Made by a program: the position numbers and the translations under genes. From the NCBI RefSeq assembly GCF_000349325.1, contig NC_020504.1, positions 6,358,053 through 6,422,052 on the forward strand: 64,000 nt of DNA. Reading direction: 5' to 3'. Below the pieces are notes generated by a model. It was not told where the DNA came from. It searched no databases and was given only the letters and a program-made list of their open reading frames with translations. Shown here one piece after another: positions 53,711-62,227 of the stretch. The first letter of the stretch is position 1. Every line of letters starts with the position of its first letter. This DNA is from Streptomyces davaonensis JCM 4913. GTDB lineage: Bacteria; Actinomycetota; Actinomycetes; Streptomycetales; Streptomycetaceae.

Positions 53711-54526
53711 TCAGACCTCGCGGCCGACGGTGACGAAGTCGATCAGTTCCTCCACCCTCCCCAGCAGCTCCGGCTCCAGGTCCCTGTAGGACCCGACCCG
53801 CTTCAGGATCGCCTGCCACACGGCCCCCGTGTTCTCCGACGGCCACCCCAGCGCCCGGCACACCCCCGTCTTCCAGTCCTGGCCGTGCGGCACCCGGGGC
53901 CACGCCTCGATTCCCAGCGACGACGGCTTCACCGCCTCCCAGATGTCGATGTACGGGTGGCCCACCACGAGCGCGTGTTCGCTCGTGACCGACGCCGCGA
54001 TCCGCGACTCCTTCGAGCCCGGCACCAGGTGGTCCACCAGAACACCCAGCCGCGCGTCCGGGCCCGGGGCGAAGTCCGCGACGATCGACGGGAGGTCGTC
54101 CACGCCCTCCAGGTACTCCACCACCACGCCCTCGATGCGCAGGTCGTCGCCCCAGACCTTCTCCACCAGTTCCGCGTCGTGGCGGCCCTCGACGTAGATG
54201 CGTCCGGCACGGGCCACGCGGGCGCGGGCGCCGGGGACGGCCACCGAGCCGGAGGCCGTACGGGAGGGCCGTGCCGGGGCCGGGGAAGCCGGACGTACGA
54301 GGGTCACCACACGGCCCTCCAGCAGGAAGCCCCTCGGCTCCAGCGGGAAGACCCGGTGCTTGCCGAAGCGGTCCTCCAGGGTCACCGTGCCCGCCTCGCA
54401 GCGGATCACCGCTCCGCAGAAGCCGGTGCCGGGCTCCTCCACCACCAGGCCGGCGTCGGCCGGGACCTCCGGGACGGGCTGGGGCTTCTTCCAGGGAGGG
54501 GTCAGGTCGGCGGAGTACTGGCGCAT
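53711..54526 (-). CDS. DUF3097-family protein
   Basis: 271 residues from ATG 54526. The N-terminal part ([32 protein letters not shown]) leads into a beta-rich domain, and the C-terminal domain contains [22 protein letters not shown] and [18 protein letters not shown]. The latter pattern resembles a TOPRIM-like fold with an acidic Glu and a DxD-type motif, but this is a structural guess. The family is actinobacterial and uncharacterised. It is followed upstream (same strand) by the MBL hydrolase gene 34 nt away, so the two are likely co-transcribed. Confidence 0.82.
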   Translation of the reverse strand: MRQYSADLTPPWKKPQPVPEVPADAGLVVEEPGTGFCGAVIRCEAGTVTLEDRFGKHRVFPLEPRGFLLEGRVVTLVRPASPAPARPSRTASGSVAVPGARARVARAGRIYVEGRHDAELVEKVWGDDLRIEGVVVEYLEGVDDLPSIVADFAPGPDARLGVLVDHLVPGSKESRIAASVTSEHALVVGHPYIDIWEAVKPSSLGIEAWPRVPHGQDWKTGVCRALGWPSENTGAVWQAILKRVGSYRDLEPELLGRVEELIDFVTVGREV

Positions 54527-54560
54527 TCGGATGACGATAGGAGAAGCGGGATCCCGGGGG

Positions 54561-55286
54561 CTACGACACGCCGAAGCGCGCGGCCAGCGCGTCCCGCTGG
54601 CGTCGTACGAACGCCGCGTCCACCACCGCTCCGTGACCGGGCACGTACAGCGCGTCCTCGCCGCCCAGGGCGAGCAGGCGGTCCAGGGCGTCCGGCCAGC
54701 GGGACGGTACGGCGTCCGGGCCCGCCTGGGGCTCGCCCGACTCCTCCACCAGGTCGCCGCAGAAGACGACCTCGGGGGTGCCGGGGACGAGGACCACCAG
54801 GTCGTGGGCCGTGTGGCCGGGGCCGACGTTCGCCAGCAGGACCTGGCGGGCGGGGCCGAGGTCCAGGGTCCACTCGCCGGAAACGTGGTGGCGGGGCGGG
54901 GTGAGAGCCGACACCGCCTCGTCGGCCACGCGCGCGTCCAGGCCGTGGCGCACCGCGTCCGCCCGCAGCTCCGCCCGGCCGTGCGGCCCGTACACCGCAT
55001 CGATGCCGACCGCGCCGTAGACCTCCGCCCCCGCGAACGCCGACGACCCGAAGACATGGTCGAAGTGCGGATGCGTCAGCGCGAGATGGGTCACATCGTG
55101 ACCGGTCAGCGCCTCGGCCGAGAGCCGCAGCCGGGCCCCTTCGGCCGGGCTCGACCCCGCGTCGACCAACAGCGCCGTACCCTCTCCGAGGACCAGACCG
55201 GCCGTACAGTCCCAGCCCGGCAGCCGGCGGCGGCCCACCCCTGCCGCGACCCGCTCCCACCCGAGCTCTTCCCAAGTCACCGTCAT
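54561..55286 (-). CDS. MBL-fold metallo-hydrolase
   Basis: 241 residues. The zinc-binding motif [17 protein letters not shown] (HxHxDH-type, here THPHFDH) lies near 70-85, with further ligands in [11 protein letters not shown] and [24 protein letters not shown] precedes the motif. The class covers glyoxalase II, lactamases and RNases, and the substrate is not evident. It is divergent from hrcA with about 150 nt between their starts, which includes the CIRCE site, and is upstream of the DUF3097 gene. Confidence 0.88.
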   Translation of the reverse strand: MTVTWEELGWERVAAGVGRRRLPGWDCTAGLVLGEGTALLVDAGSSPAEGARLRLSAEALTGHDVTHLALTHPHFDHVFGSSAFAGAEVYGAVGIDAVYGPHGRAELRADAVRHGLDARVADEAVSALTPPRHHVSGEWTLDLGPARQVLLANVGPGHTAHDLVVLVPGTPEVVFCGDLVEESGEPQAGPDAVPSRWPDALDRLLALGGEDALYVPGHGAVVDAAFVRRQRDALAARFGVS

Positions 55287-55340
55287 ACAGCGACGCTAAC
55301 GTCACAGAACCGGCCTTGCCCGGGGCGTACCCCACCGCCG

Positions 55341-55346
55341 TACACT
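55341..55346 (+). promoter_or_regulatory. hrcA: -10 box of the hrcA-dnaJ operon
   Basis: TACACT, 19 nt after TTGCCC (55316-55321). The CIRCE operator begins 13 nt downstream, over the presumed transcription start. Confidence 0.6.
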
Positions 55347-55359
55347 GGGCTGGTTACAG

Positions 55360-55386
55360 CTGGCACTCGGACGGACAGAGTGCCAG
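55360..55386. promoter_or_regulatory. hrcA: CIRCE operator (HrcA-binding site)
   Basis: CTGGCACTC, 9-nt spacer, GAGTGCCAG: a perfect inverted repeat matching the CIRCE consensus TTAGCACTC-N9-GAGTGCTAA at 7 of 9 bases in each arm. It lies between the promoter and the hrcA start, so HrcA represses its own operon until heat shock. Confidence 0.95.
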
Positions 55387-55436
55387 GCGAGGCGCCCCGG
55401 GGGACTGGGGGACGACTTCTGGAGGTGTGCGCGGAG

Positions 55437-56453
55437 ATGCTGAGCGAACGCAGGCTCCAAGTGCTGCGCGCCATCGTCCAGGACTATGTCGGCACCGAGG
55501 AGCCGGTGGGCTCGAAGGCGCTGACCGAGCGGCACAACCTCGGCGTGTCCCCGGCGACCGTCCGCAACGACATGGCGGCGCTGGAGGACGAGGGGTTCAT
55601 CGCCCAGCCGCACACCAGTGCCGGGCGCATCCCGACGGACAAGGGCTACCGGCTGTTCGTCGACAAGCTGGCCGGCGTCAAGCCGATGACCGCGCCCGAG
55701 CGGCGCGCCATCCAGAACTTCCTCGAAGGCGCCGTCGACCTCGATGACGTGGTGGCCCGGACCGTGCGGCTGCTCGCGCAGCTCACGCGGCAGGTCGCCG
55801 TCGTGCAGTACCCGTCCCTGACCCGGTCGACCGTCCGGCACGTCGAGCTGCTCTCGCTCGCGCCCGCCCGCGTGATGCTCGTACTGATCACCGACACCGG
55901 GCGGGTCGAGCAGCGGATGGTCGACTGCCCGGCGCCGTTCGGCGAGGCGTCCCTGGCCGACCTGCGGGCGCGGCTGAACAGCCGGGTCGCGGGCCGGCGC
56001 TTCACCGATGTGCCGATGCTCGTCGAGGACCTCCCCGAGGGCTTCGACATCGAGGACCGCGGCACGGTCTCGGCCGTTCTCTCCACGCTGCTGGAGACGC
56101 TGGTCGAGGAGAACGAGGAGCGGCTGATGATCGGCGGCACCGCCAATCTGACCCGCTTCGGACATGACTTTCCCCTCACGATCCGGCCCGTCCTGGAGGC
56201 ACTGGAGGAGCAGGTCGTGCTTCTCAAGCTCCTTGGCGAGGCCGGGGATTCGGGCATGACCGTACGCATCGGTCACGAGAACGCCTATGAGGGACTCAAC
56301 TCCACTTCGGTGGTGTCGGTCGGCTACGGTTCGGGCGGCGAGGCAGTCGCCAAGCTCGGCGTGGTCGGACCGACCCGCATGGATTACCCGGGAACGATGG
56401 GAGCGGTACGCGCAGTGGCACGGTACGTCGGACAGATCCTGGCGGAGTCGTAA
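55437..56453 (+). CDS. hrcA: Heat-shock repressor HrcA
   Basis: 338 residues from ATG 55437 ([25 protein letters not shown]). The N-terminal winged helix includes [23 protein letters not shown]; the central dimerisation/GAF-like domain and the inserted domain follow. [20 protein letters not shown] near the C-terminus is diagnostic. HrcA binds CIRCE with help from GroEL and represses chaperone genes. An in-frame GTG at 55425 is an alternative start. The stop is directly followed by the dnaJ GTG, with no gap. Confidence 0.97.
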   Translation: MLSERRLQVLRAIVQDYVGTEEPVGSKALTERHNLGVSPATVRNDMAALEDEGFIAQPHTSAGRIPTDKGYRLFVDKLAGVKPMTAPERRAIQNFLEGAVDLDDVVARTVRLLAQLTRQVAVVQYPSLTRSTVRHVELLSLAPARVMLVLITDTGRVEQRMVDCPAPFGEASLADLRARLNSRVAGRRFTDVPMLVEDLPEGFDIEDRGTVSAVLSTLLETLVEENEERLMIGGTANLTRFGHDFPLTIRPVLEALEEQVVLLKLLGEAGDSGMTVRIGHENAYEGLNSTSVVSVGYGSGGEAVAKLGVVGPTRMDYPGTMGAVRAVARYVGQILAES

Positions 56454-57587
56454 GTGGCCACGGACTACTACGCCGTTCTCGGCGTGCGTCGCGACGCGTC
56501 GCAGGAAGAGATCAAGAAGGCCTTCCGGCGGCTCGCGCGCGAGCTGCACCCGGATGTCAATCCGGACCCGAAGACCCAGGAGCGGTTCAAGGAGATCAAC
56601 GCCGCTTACGAGGTGCTCTCGGACCCGCAGAAGAAGCAGGTCTACGACCTCGGCGGCGACCCGCTGTCCCAGGCGGGCGGCGGGGCCGGCGGCTTCGGCG
56701 CGGGCGGCTTCGGGAACTTCTCGGACATCATGGACGCGTTCTTCGGTACGGCGTCGCAGCGCGGGCCGCGCTCGCGCACGCGCCGGGGCCAGGACGCGAT
56801 GATCCGTCTCGAGGTCGAGCTCGACGAGGCGGCCTTCGGCACGACGAAGGACATCCAGGTCGACACGGCCGTCGTGTGCAACACCTGTAACGGTGAGGGC
56901 GCGGCGCCGGGGACCTCGGCGCAGACGTGCGACATGTGCCGCGGTCGCGGTGAGGTGTCGCAGGTGACGCGGTCCTTCCTGGGCCAGGTCATGACCTCGC
57001 GGCCGTGTCCGCAGTGCCAGGGCTTCGGGACGGTCGTTCCGACGCCGTGTCCGGAGTGTGCGGGTGACGGCCGGGTACGGTCCCGTCGGACCCTCACGGT
57101 CAAGATCCCGGCCGGTGTGGACAACGGCACGCGGATCCAGCTCGCCGGTGAGGGCGAGGTCGGGCCCGGTGGCGGTCCGGCCGGTGACCTGTACGTCGAG
57201 ATCCACGAACTGCCGCACTCGACCTTCCAGCGGCGCGGGGACGACCTGCACTGCACGGTCACGATTCCGATGACGGCGGCGGCGCTCGGTACGAAGGTTC
57301 CGCTGGAGACCCTGGACGGCATGGAGGAGGTCGACATCCGCCCGGGCACCCAGTCCGGCCAGTCGATCCCGCTGCATGGCCGGGGCGTCACGCATCTGCG
57401 CGGCGGCGGCCGGGGCGACCTGATCGTCCACGTCGAGGTCCAGACCCCGACCAAGCTCGACCCGGAACAGGAACGCCTCCTGCGCGAGCTCTCCAAGCTG
57501 CGTGGCGAGGAGCGCCCGCAGGGGCAGTTCCAGCCGGGGCAGCAGGGGCTGTTCTCGCGGCTGAAGGACGCGTTCAACGGTCGCTGA
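56454..57587 (+). CDS. dnaJ: Chaperone DnaJ (DnaJ2-type)
   Basis: 377 residues from GTG 56454, directly abutting the hrcA stop. The J domain contains [10 protein letters not shown] (HPD), followed by a Gly/Phe-rich stretch ([15 protein letters not shown]) and four zinc motifs: [24 protein letters not shown] and CPECAGDG. The C-terminal substrate-binding domains are complete. DnaJ delivers substrates to DnaK. In Streptomyces a second dnaJ is usually found in the dnaK operon, so this is the HrcA-controlled paralogue. Confidence 0.97.
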   Translation: MATDYYAVLGVRRDASQEEIKKAFRRLARELHPDVNPDPKTQERFKEINAAYEVLSDPQKKQVYDLGGDPLSQAGGGAGGFGAGGFGNFSDIMDAFFGTASQRGPRSRTRRGQDAMIRLEVELDEAAFGTTKDIQVDTAVVCNTCNGEGAAPGTSAQTCDMCRGRGEVSQVTRSFLGQVMTSRPCPQCQGFGTVVPTPCPECAGDGRVRSRRTLTVKIPAGVDNGTRIQLAGEGEVGPGGGPAGDLYVEIHELPHSTFQRRGDDLHCTVTIPMTAAALGTKVPLETLDGMEEVDIRPGTQSGQSIPLHGRGVTHLRGGGRGDLIVHVEVQTPTKLDPEQERLLRELSKLRGEERPQGQFQPGQQGLFSRLKDAFNGR

Positions 57588-57665
57588 GTCCTGGCGTTGC
57601 CGTTGGTCCATGCCACGCGGACGGGCGGATTCGGACTTGTTCGGAGGACGTGACAACATGCCGTC

Positions 57666-58751
57666 ATGTCCTCCGCGCTGACCGATCTCTTTCCCCTTCC
57701 GATCGTGCAGGCCCCCATGGCGGGCGGCGTGTCCGTGCCGGCGCTCGCCGCTGCCGTGTGCGAGGCGGGCGGGCTGGGTTTCCTGGCCGCCGGGTACAAG
57801 ACCGCCGATGGCATGTATCAGGAGATCAAGCAGTTGCGCGGGCTCACCGGCCATCCGTTCGGTGTGAACCTCTTCATGCCGCAGCCGGAGTACGCCGACG
57901 CGGCCGCCGTGGACGTCTACGCCCACCAGCTGGCCGGTGAGGCCGGGTGGTACGAGACCGAGCTGGGCGACCCCGACAGCGGCCGGGACGACGGCTACGA
58001 CGCCAAGCTCGCCGTCCTGCTCGACAACCCCGTACCGGTCGTCTCCTTCCACTTCGGCGTCCCCAGTCGGGACGTGCTCGACGCCCTGCGCGGCGCCGGA
58101 ACCTTCACCCTGGTCACCGCCACCACCGCCGAGGAGGCCCTGGCCGTCGAGCGGGCCGGTGCCGACGCGGTGATCGCGCAGGGCGTGGAGGCCGGAGGGC
58201 ATCAGGGGACCCACCGCGACAACCCCGAGACCGACGGGACCGGGATCGGGCTGCTGTCGCTGATCGCCCAGGTCCGGGAGACCGTCGGCATCCCCATCGT
58301 CGCCGCCGGCGGCATCATGCGCGGCGGCCAGATCGCCGCCGTCCTCGCCGCGGGCGCGAGCGCCGCCCAGCTCGGCACCGCGTTCCTCGCCACTCCCGAG
58401 TCCGGCGCCCAGGCCGTCCACAAGCAGGCGCTGACCAACCCCCTGTTCGCGCGCACGGAGTTGACCCGGGCCTTCTCCGGCCGTCCCGCACGCGGCCTGG
58501 TCAACCGGTTCATGCGCGAGCACGGACCGTACGCGCCCGCCGCCTACCCGGAGGTCCACCACCTCACCTCGCCGCTGCGCAAGGCGGCCGCCAAGGCGGG
58601 CGACGCGCAGGGCATGGCGCTGTGGGCGGGACAGGGCCACCGGATGGCCCGGGAGCTGCCCGCGGGTCAGCTGGTGGAGGTCCTGGCGGCCGAACTCGCC
58701 GCCGCCGGGACAGCGTTGTCGGAGTGTCAGGAAGGCGGTGCGGTGCGATGA
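57666..58751 (+). CDS. Nitronate monooxygenase family flavoprotein
   Basis: 361 residues. TIM-barrel flavoprotein signatures: PIVQAPMAGGVSVPALAAAV at the N-terminus, GVNLFMPQPEY near 60, GADAVIAQGVEAGGHQGTH near 165-183 and IPIVAAGGIMRGGQIAAVLAAGASAAQLGTAFL near 210-240. The catalytic His is probably the one in GGHQG. Members oxidise nitronates such as propionate-3-nitronate, or act as enoyl reductases. Its stop overlaps the rsmE start (ATGA), so the two are coupled, although no functional link is obvious. Confidence 0.92.
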   Translation: MSSALTDLFPLPIVQAPMAGGVSVPALAAAVCEAGGLGFLAAGYKTADGMYQEIKQLRGLTGHPFGVNLFMPQPEYADAAAVDVYAHQLAGEAGWYETELGDPDSGRDDGYDAKLAVLLDNPVPVVSFHFGVPSRDVLDALRGAGTFTLVTATTAEEALAVERAGADAVIAQGVEAGGHQGTHRDNPETDGTGIGLLSLIAQVRETVGIPIVAAGGIMRGGQIAAVLAAGASAAQLGTAFLATPESGAQAVHKQALTNPLFARTELTRAFSGRPARGLVNRFMREHGPYAPAAYPEVHHLTSPLRKAAAKAGDAQGMALWAGQGHRMARELPAGQLVEVLAAELAAAGTALSECQEGGAVR

Positions 58752-59488
58752 CGGCTCCGGTGTTCGTCGTCGAGCGGCTCGACGCGGGGCCCGGTGGACA
58801 GTACGTCCTCGACGGTCCCGAGGGACGGCACGCGGTCTCCGTGAAGCGGCTGCGGCCCGGCGAGGACGTCGTCCTCACCGACGGCGCCGGGCGCTGGGCG
58901 GAGTGCGTGGTGCTGGCCGCCGAGGGCAAGGACCAGCTGGTCGTGCGGGTGGACTCGGTCGCCGAGGAGCCCGAGCCGCGGCCCCGGATCACCGTCGTGC
59001 AGGCCCTGCCCAAGGGCGACCGCGGTGAGGTGTCCGTCGAGACGATGACCGAGGTCGGCGTCGACGCGATCGTGCCGTGGTCGGCGTCCCGCTGCATCAC
59101 GCAGTGGAAGGGCGAGCGCGGCCTGAAGGCGCTCGGCAAGTGGCGGGCCACCGCCCGCGAGGCCGGCAAGCAGTCCCGGCGGGTCCGCTTCCCCGAGGTC
59201 GCCGACGCGGCAACGAGCAAGCAGGTCGCGGCACTTCTGGCCAAGGCCGACTTCGGCGCCGTGCTCCATGAGAGCGGAACCGAGCGGCTGGCCGTCGCCG
59301 AACTGCCCGCGGACGGGGAGATCGTGCTGGTGGTCGGGCCCGAAGGGGGCGTCTCCCCCGAGGAGTTGGCGCTGTTCGAGGAGGCCGGGGCGCGGCCGTA
59401 CGTGCTCGGGCCCACCGTGCTGCGCACGTCGACCGCCGGAACCGCGGCGGCCGCCCTGCTCCTCGGCCGCACCGGCCGCTGGGGCTGA
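58748..59488 (+). CDS. rsmE: 16S rRNA (uracil-1498-N3)-methyltransferase
   Basis: 246 residues from ATG 58748. The N-terminal PUA-like region (GPEGRHAVSVKRLRPGEDVVLTDG) is followed by a SPOUT domain. Its knot motifs are ITVVQALPKGDR, VDAIVPWSASRCITQW, VLVVGPEGGVSPEELALF and YVLGPTVLRTSTAGTAAAALL. It methylates U1498 in the 30S decoding region using AdoMet. Placement after dnaJ is common in bacteria. Complete and of normal length. Confidence 0.96.
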   Translation: MTAPVFVVERLDAGPGGQYVLDGPEGRHAVSVKRLRPGEDVVLTDGAGRWAECVVLAAEGKDQLVVRVDSVAEEPEPRPRITVVQALPKGDRGEVSVETMTEVGVDAIVPWSASRCITQWKGERGLKALGKWRATAREAGKQSRRVRFPEVADAATSKQVAALLAKADFGAVLHESGTERLAVAELPADGEIVLVVGPEGGVSPEELALFEEAGARPYVLGPTVLRTSTAGTAAAALLLGRTGRWG

Positions 59489-59504
59489 CCCGAGGGAGAC
59501 CGCC

Positions 59505-59897
59505 GTGGAACTCGCCCAGGTCCGGCTGCTGGTCAGCGACTTCGCCGCCTGCTACCGCTTCTACGCCGACGTCCTCGGCCTGAAGCCGCAGTCGGGGGCG
59601 GCCGAGGGTCCGTACGAGAAGTTCAGCCCGGCCGTCGGGGCGGCGGGCATCGCGCTTCAGGACCGGGCGGCGATGGCCGAGTGGCTGGGCGAGCTGGACG
59701 ACGCGGCCACCGGGCACCGCTCGCTGGTGGTGCTGCGGGTGGACGACCTGGACGACTACTGCACGCGGATCACCGAACGCGGGGCGGTGATCGTGCACGG
59801 CCCGGCGCCGCTGACGGACCGGATGCGGGTCGCCCATCTGAAGGACCCCGAGGGCAATCTGGTGGAGCTCCAGGAGTGGCAACTGCTCCTCGGCTAG
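59505..59897 (+). CDS. VOC-superfamily (glyoxalase/dioxygenase-like) protein
   Basis: 130 residues from GTG 59505, 6 nt after GAGGGAG. Paired beta-alpha-beta-beta-beta modules include VRLLVSDFAACYRFYADVLGL and LVVLRVDDLDDYCTRITERGA, ending MRVAHLKDPEGNLVELQEW, where the final Glu is a common metal ligand. Function ranges over glyoxalases, extradiol dioxygenases and antibiotic-binding proteins, and cannot be narrowed. Its TAG stop is shared through a CTAG palindrome with the convergent gene. Confidence 0.88.
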   Translation: MELAQVRLLVSDFAACYRFYADVLGLKPQSGAAEGPYEKFSPAVGAAGIALQDRAAMAEWLGELDDAATGHRSLVVLRVDDLDDYCTRITERGAVIVHGPAPLTDRMRVAHLKDPEGNLVELQEWQLLLG

Positions 59898-61516
59898 CAG
59901 GTCCTGGCCGCCGGGTCGTCCGCCGGGAGGAGCTGTACGTCCTCCCGGCGGACCGCGAAGGACTCCTGCTGCTTCGGGCCGTTGCCGCGCTCCGGGTCCC
60001 ACAGCCAGATCCAGTCGGCCGCCGTGCCGAACGACACCACCGGGTGGTCGGTGGGGGCCGGGCCGTTGTCGACCGCCAGGGGCTTGTCCGGGTCCACCGG
60101 GATCACGCAGACGAAGTGGGCGTAGACACCGAAGTAGTCCGGCGGGCGGGTGCCCTCGCGGCCGACGTTCTCCGCGGCCCGGCCCGCCGCGCTCGCCGCG
60201 TTGCGGGTGCCGATACCGATCGCGGTCAGCGCGAAGACCACGCCGAGCAGGGTGGCCATGACCACGGCGAAGAGCCGGTTGCTGCCGTCCCGGCCCAGGT
60301 GGAAGTGGCGCAGCCAGCCGATGACCGCCACGAAGAACACCGCGCTGCCCAGGGCGAGTCCCAGCGGCTCGGCCGCCGCCAGATACCGGCCGAGGGTCGA
60401 GGTGGGCACCGCGTCCGCGCGGATGTCGAAGCGGTCCAGGTACGCGGCGTGCATCTGACCGCCCAGCCAGCCCACCATCGACCACAGCACCGGCACCGAC
60501 AGCGGCACCAGCCAGGCCGCGTGCCGGGTGAAGAAGGTGCGGCGCACCGCGAGGACCACCCCGGCGCCGGTGAACAGGCCGAAGGCGCCCAGCAGCAGCC
60601 CGGTCAGCAACTGGCGGGGCTCGCTGTCCTGGCCCAGCAGCGCCCCGAGGGCCGCCACCGCCGTGGTGCCCGCGACCCCCACCGCCCACTGGACCGCGGT
60701 GCCGCGCGCCCGGGTCTCCTTGGCCGTCCGGCCCAGCGGCAGCGCCCCCGCCGTGCTGAGCAGCGCGGGCAGCAGCTTCCAGGCGCCCTCGGCCCAGACG
60801 ACGTACATCCCGGAGACGATCGCGGTCAGCAGGCCCGCCACGGAGGCGCCCAGCCACACCAGCCGGACCCGGCGCTCGTGCGGGCTCTCGTCGCGCGGCG
60901 GGTCCGCGTCCGAGTGGCCGGGCACCCGCAGCGCGTGTTCCGCGGGGTCGAAGGGGCGCCCGCCCAGATCGCGCGCCGCCAGTTCGGCCTCCGCCTCCTG
61001 CCGGGAGTCCGGGCCCGCCGGTACGGTCACGGCGCGCTGCTCGTCCGCCCCGCCCAGCCAGATCCACACGCGGCCCAGGGTCGGGCCCGCGCGGTGCACG
61101 TAGTACGTCGTCCTGGCGGGGCGTTCGTGCTCGACGAGGGCCGCGTCCCGCACCCAGGCGCCCAACTCGGCCTGTTTGACGAGCCGTTCCACCTCCATGG
61201 TGGCCGTGCGCAGGGCGCCGAGCCGGGCGCCGTGCAGCCGGACCTCGACGACGAGCGTGGTGCGGTGGGCGACGGCGGACGCCTCCTCGTCCTGAGCCGG
61301 GCGCACGGCCCAGCCGCGCTCCTCGAACAGGGCGGTGACGTATGCCACTTCGTCCGGCTGGTCGACCACGTCGACGAGCATCCGCACCCGGCGCCTGCGC
61401 GGCGGTGCGGGCGGTCCGGCCGTCGGGTCGGCCGTCGGCTCGGCACTCTGCTGGGGCTCGTCGGGGACGCGGGGGCCCGGCAGGAGGCGGGGCGTGCGGA
61501 TCCGCGGGGGTGTCAA
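59894..61516 (-). CDS. Multi-span membrane protein, function unknown
   Basis: 540 residues from a probable TTG start at 61516, 5 nt after GGAGG on the - strand; no ATG or GTG is better placed. The N-terminal ~230 residues are cytoplasmic and mixed alpha/beta (RRVRMLVDVVDQPDEVAYVTALFEERGWAVRP). About seven membrane helices follow (LVWLGASVAGLLTAIVSGMY through RLFAVVMATLLGVVFALTAIG). An extracytoplasmic C-terminal domain with two Cys (FVCVIP and the final C) closes it. I do not recognise the family. It overlaps the VOC gene by 4 nt, tail to tail. Confidence 0.72.
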   Translation of the reverse strand: MTPPRIRTPRLLPGPRVPDEPQQSAEPTADPTAGPPAPPRRRRVRMLVDVVDQPDEVAYVTALFEERGWAVRPAQDEEASAVAHRTTLVVEVRLHGARLGALRTATMEVERLVKQAELGAWVRDAALVEHERPARTTYYVHRAGPTLGRVWIWLGGADEQRAVTVPAGPDSRQEAEAELAARDLGGRPFDPAEHALRVPGHSDADPPRDESPHERRVRLVWLGASVAGLLTAIVSGMYVVWAEGAWKLLPALLSTAGALPLGRTAKETRARGTAVQWAVGVAGTTAVAALGALLGQDSEPRQLLTGLLLGAFGLFTGAGVVLAVRRTFFTRHAAWLVPLSVPVLWSMVGWLGGQMHAAYLDRFDIRADAVPTSTLGRYLAAAEPLGLALGSAVFFVAVIGWLRHFHLGRDGSNRLFAVVMATLLGVVFALTAIGIGTRNAASAAGRAAENVGREGTRPPDYFGVYAHFVCVIPVDPDKPLAVDNGPAPTDHPVVSFGTAADWIWLWDPERGNGPKQQESFAVRREDVQLLPADDPAARTC

Positions 61517-61627
61517 CGGTCCTCCGGTGCAGCGGCAGTTGGGCGGTACTCGATTGTGGCGTGTGGGAGTCCTGAGTGACCGTATGCGCTCTACCGCGTC
61601 GGGCCGGACAGTGGCAGGCTGCCCTCC

Positions 61628-62173
61628 ATGGGGGTGTTGAGGCGGATTTGGGTTCACCCGCGCGGGGCGCGTGTGGCGGGTGCGGCGGGACTGGTCGTGC
61701 TCGCCGTCGGCGGCGCGGTCGCGTGCGACGGCGTGGGCATGAGCACCGCGACCATCGCGTGGACCACCGACCAGACGGTCACCCGGGAGCTGGACCGCCA
61801 GAAGGCGGACGTCCAGTGGCTCACCTGCACCGCCTCCTACGGGAACAACGGCGACGGGTCGACCCCGAGCGCGGGCGAGCAGACCGTCGCCGAGGTCGAC
61901 TGCACCGGCAAGACCAAGGACGGCAAGAGCATCACCGTCGACGGCATCGTCACCCGCGCGACCGACGGCAAGTGCGTGCGCGGCCACATCACCGCCAAGG
62001 TGGGCGACAAGGTGTGGTTCGAGGTCGACGGGCTCGGCGACTGCGAGGGCACGCCCTCACCGGTCTCCCCGCCCAGCGGAGGCGCGGATCAGCCGGGGCC
62101 CACGGTCACGGTGACCGTCACCAAGACGCTGTGGTGCAAGGAGAATCCGCAGTGCTGGCCCGAGGGCAAGTGA
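61628..62173 (+). CDS. Secreted protein or lipoprotein, function unknown
   Basis: 181 residues. The N-terminus has basic residues (RRIWVHPRGARV), a hydrophobic run and AVGGAVAC, which could be a lipobox with Cys as the first mature residue, though A-V-A before Cys is a weak match. The mature part contains Cys residues in LTCTASYG, VDCTGKTKDGKSITVDG, KCVRGHI and LGDCEG, so it is probably disulfide-linked and extracellular. The C-terminus is a Pro/Thr linker ending in WCKENPQCWPEGK. No family known to me. Confidence 0.65.
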   Translation: MGVLRRIWVHPRGARVAGAAGLVVLAVGGAVACDGVGMSTATIAWTTDQTVTRELDRQKADVQWLTCTASYGNNGDGSTPSAGEQTVAEVDCTGKTKDGKSITVDGIVTRATDGKCVRGHITAKVGDKVWFEVDGLGDCEGTPSPVSPPSGGADQPGPTVTVTVTKTLWCKENPQCWPEGK

Positions 62174-62215
62174 GCCAGTGATCGCAAACCCCTTACTCAG
62201 GGTCACGTGTCTGCG

Positions 62216-62221
62216 TAGGGT
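62216..62221 (+). promoter_or_regulatory. Leaderless -10 box for the tricorn-type protease gene
   Basis: TAGGGT, then 6 nt, then GTG 62228; TTACTC 17 nt upstream (62193-62198) is a weak -35 candidate. Confidence 0.55.
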
Positions 62222-62227
62222 GACCGG

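Noticed and set aside
55302..58640. A - strand open frame of over 1,100 codons opposite hrcA-dnaJ and the flavoprotein gene
   Set aside because: Shadow of GC3-biased genes; all three + strand genes are clear family members.
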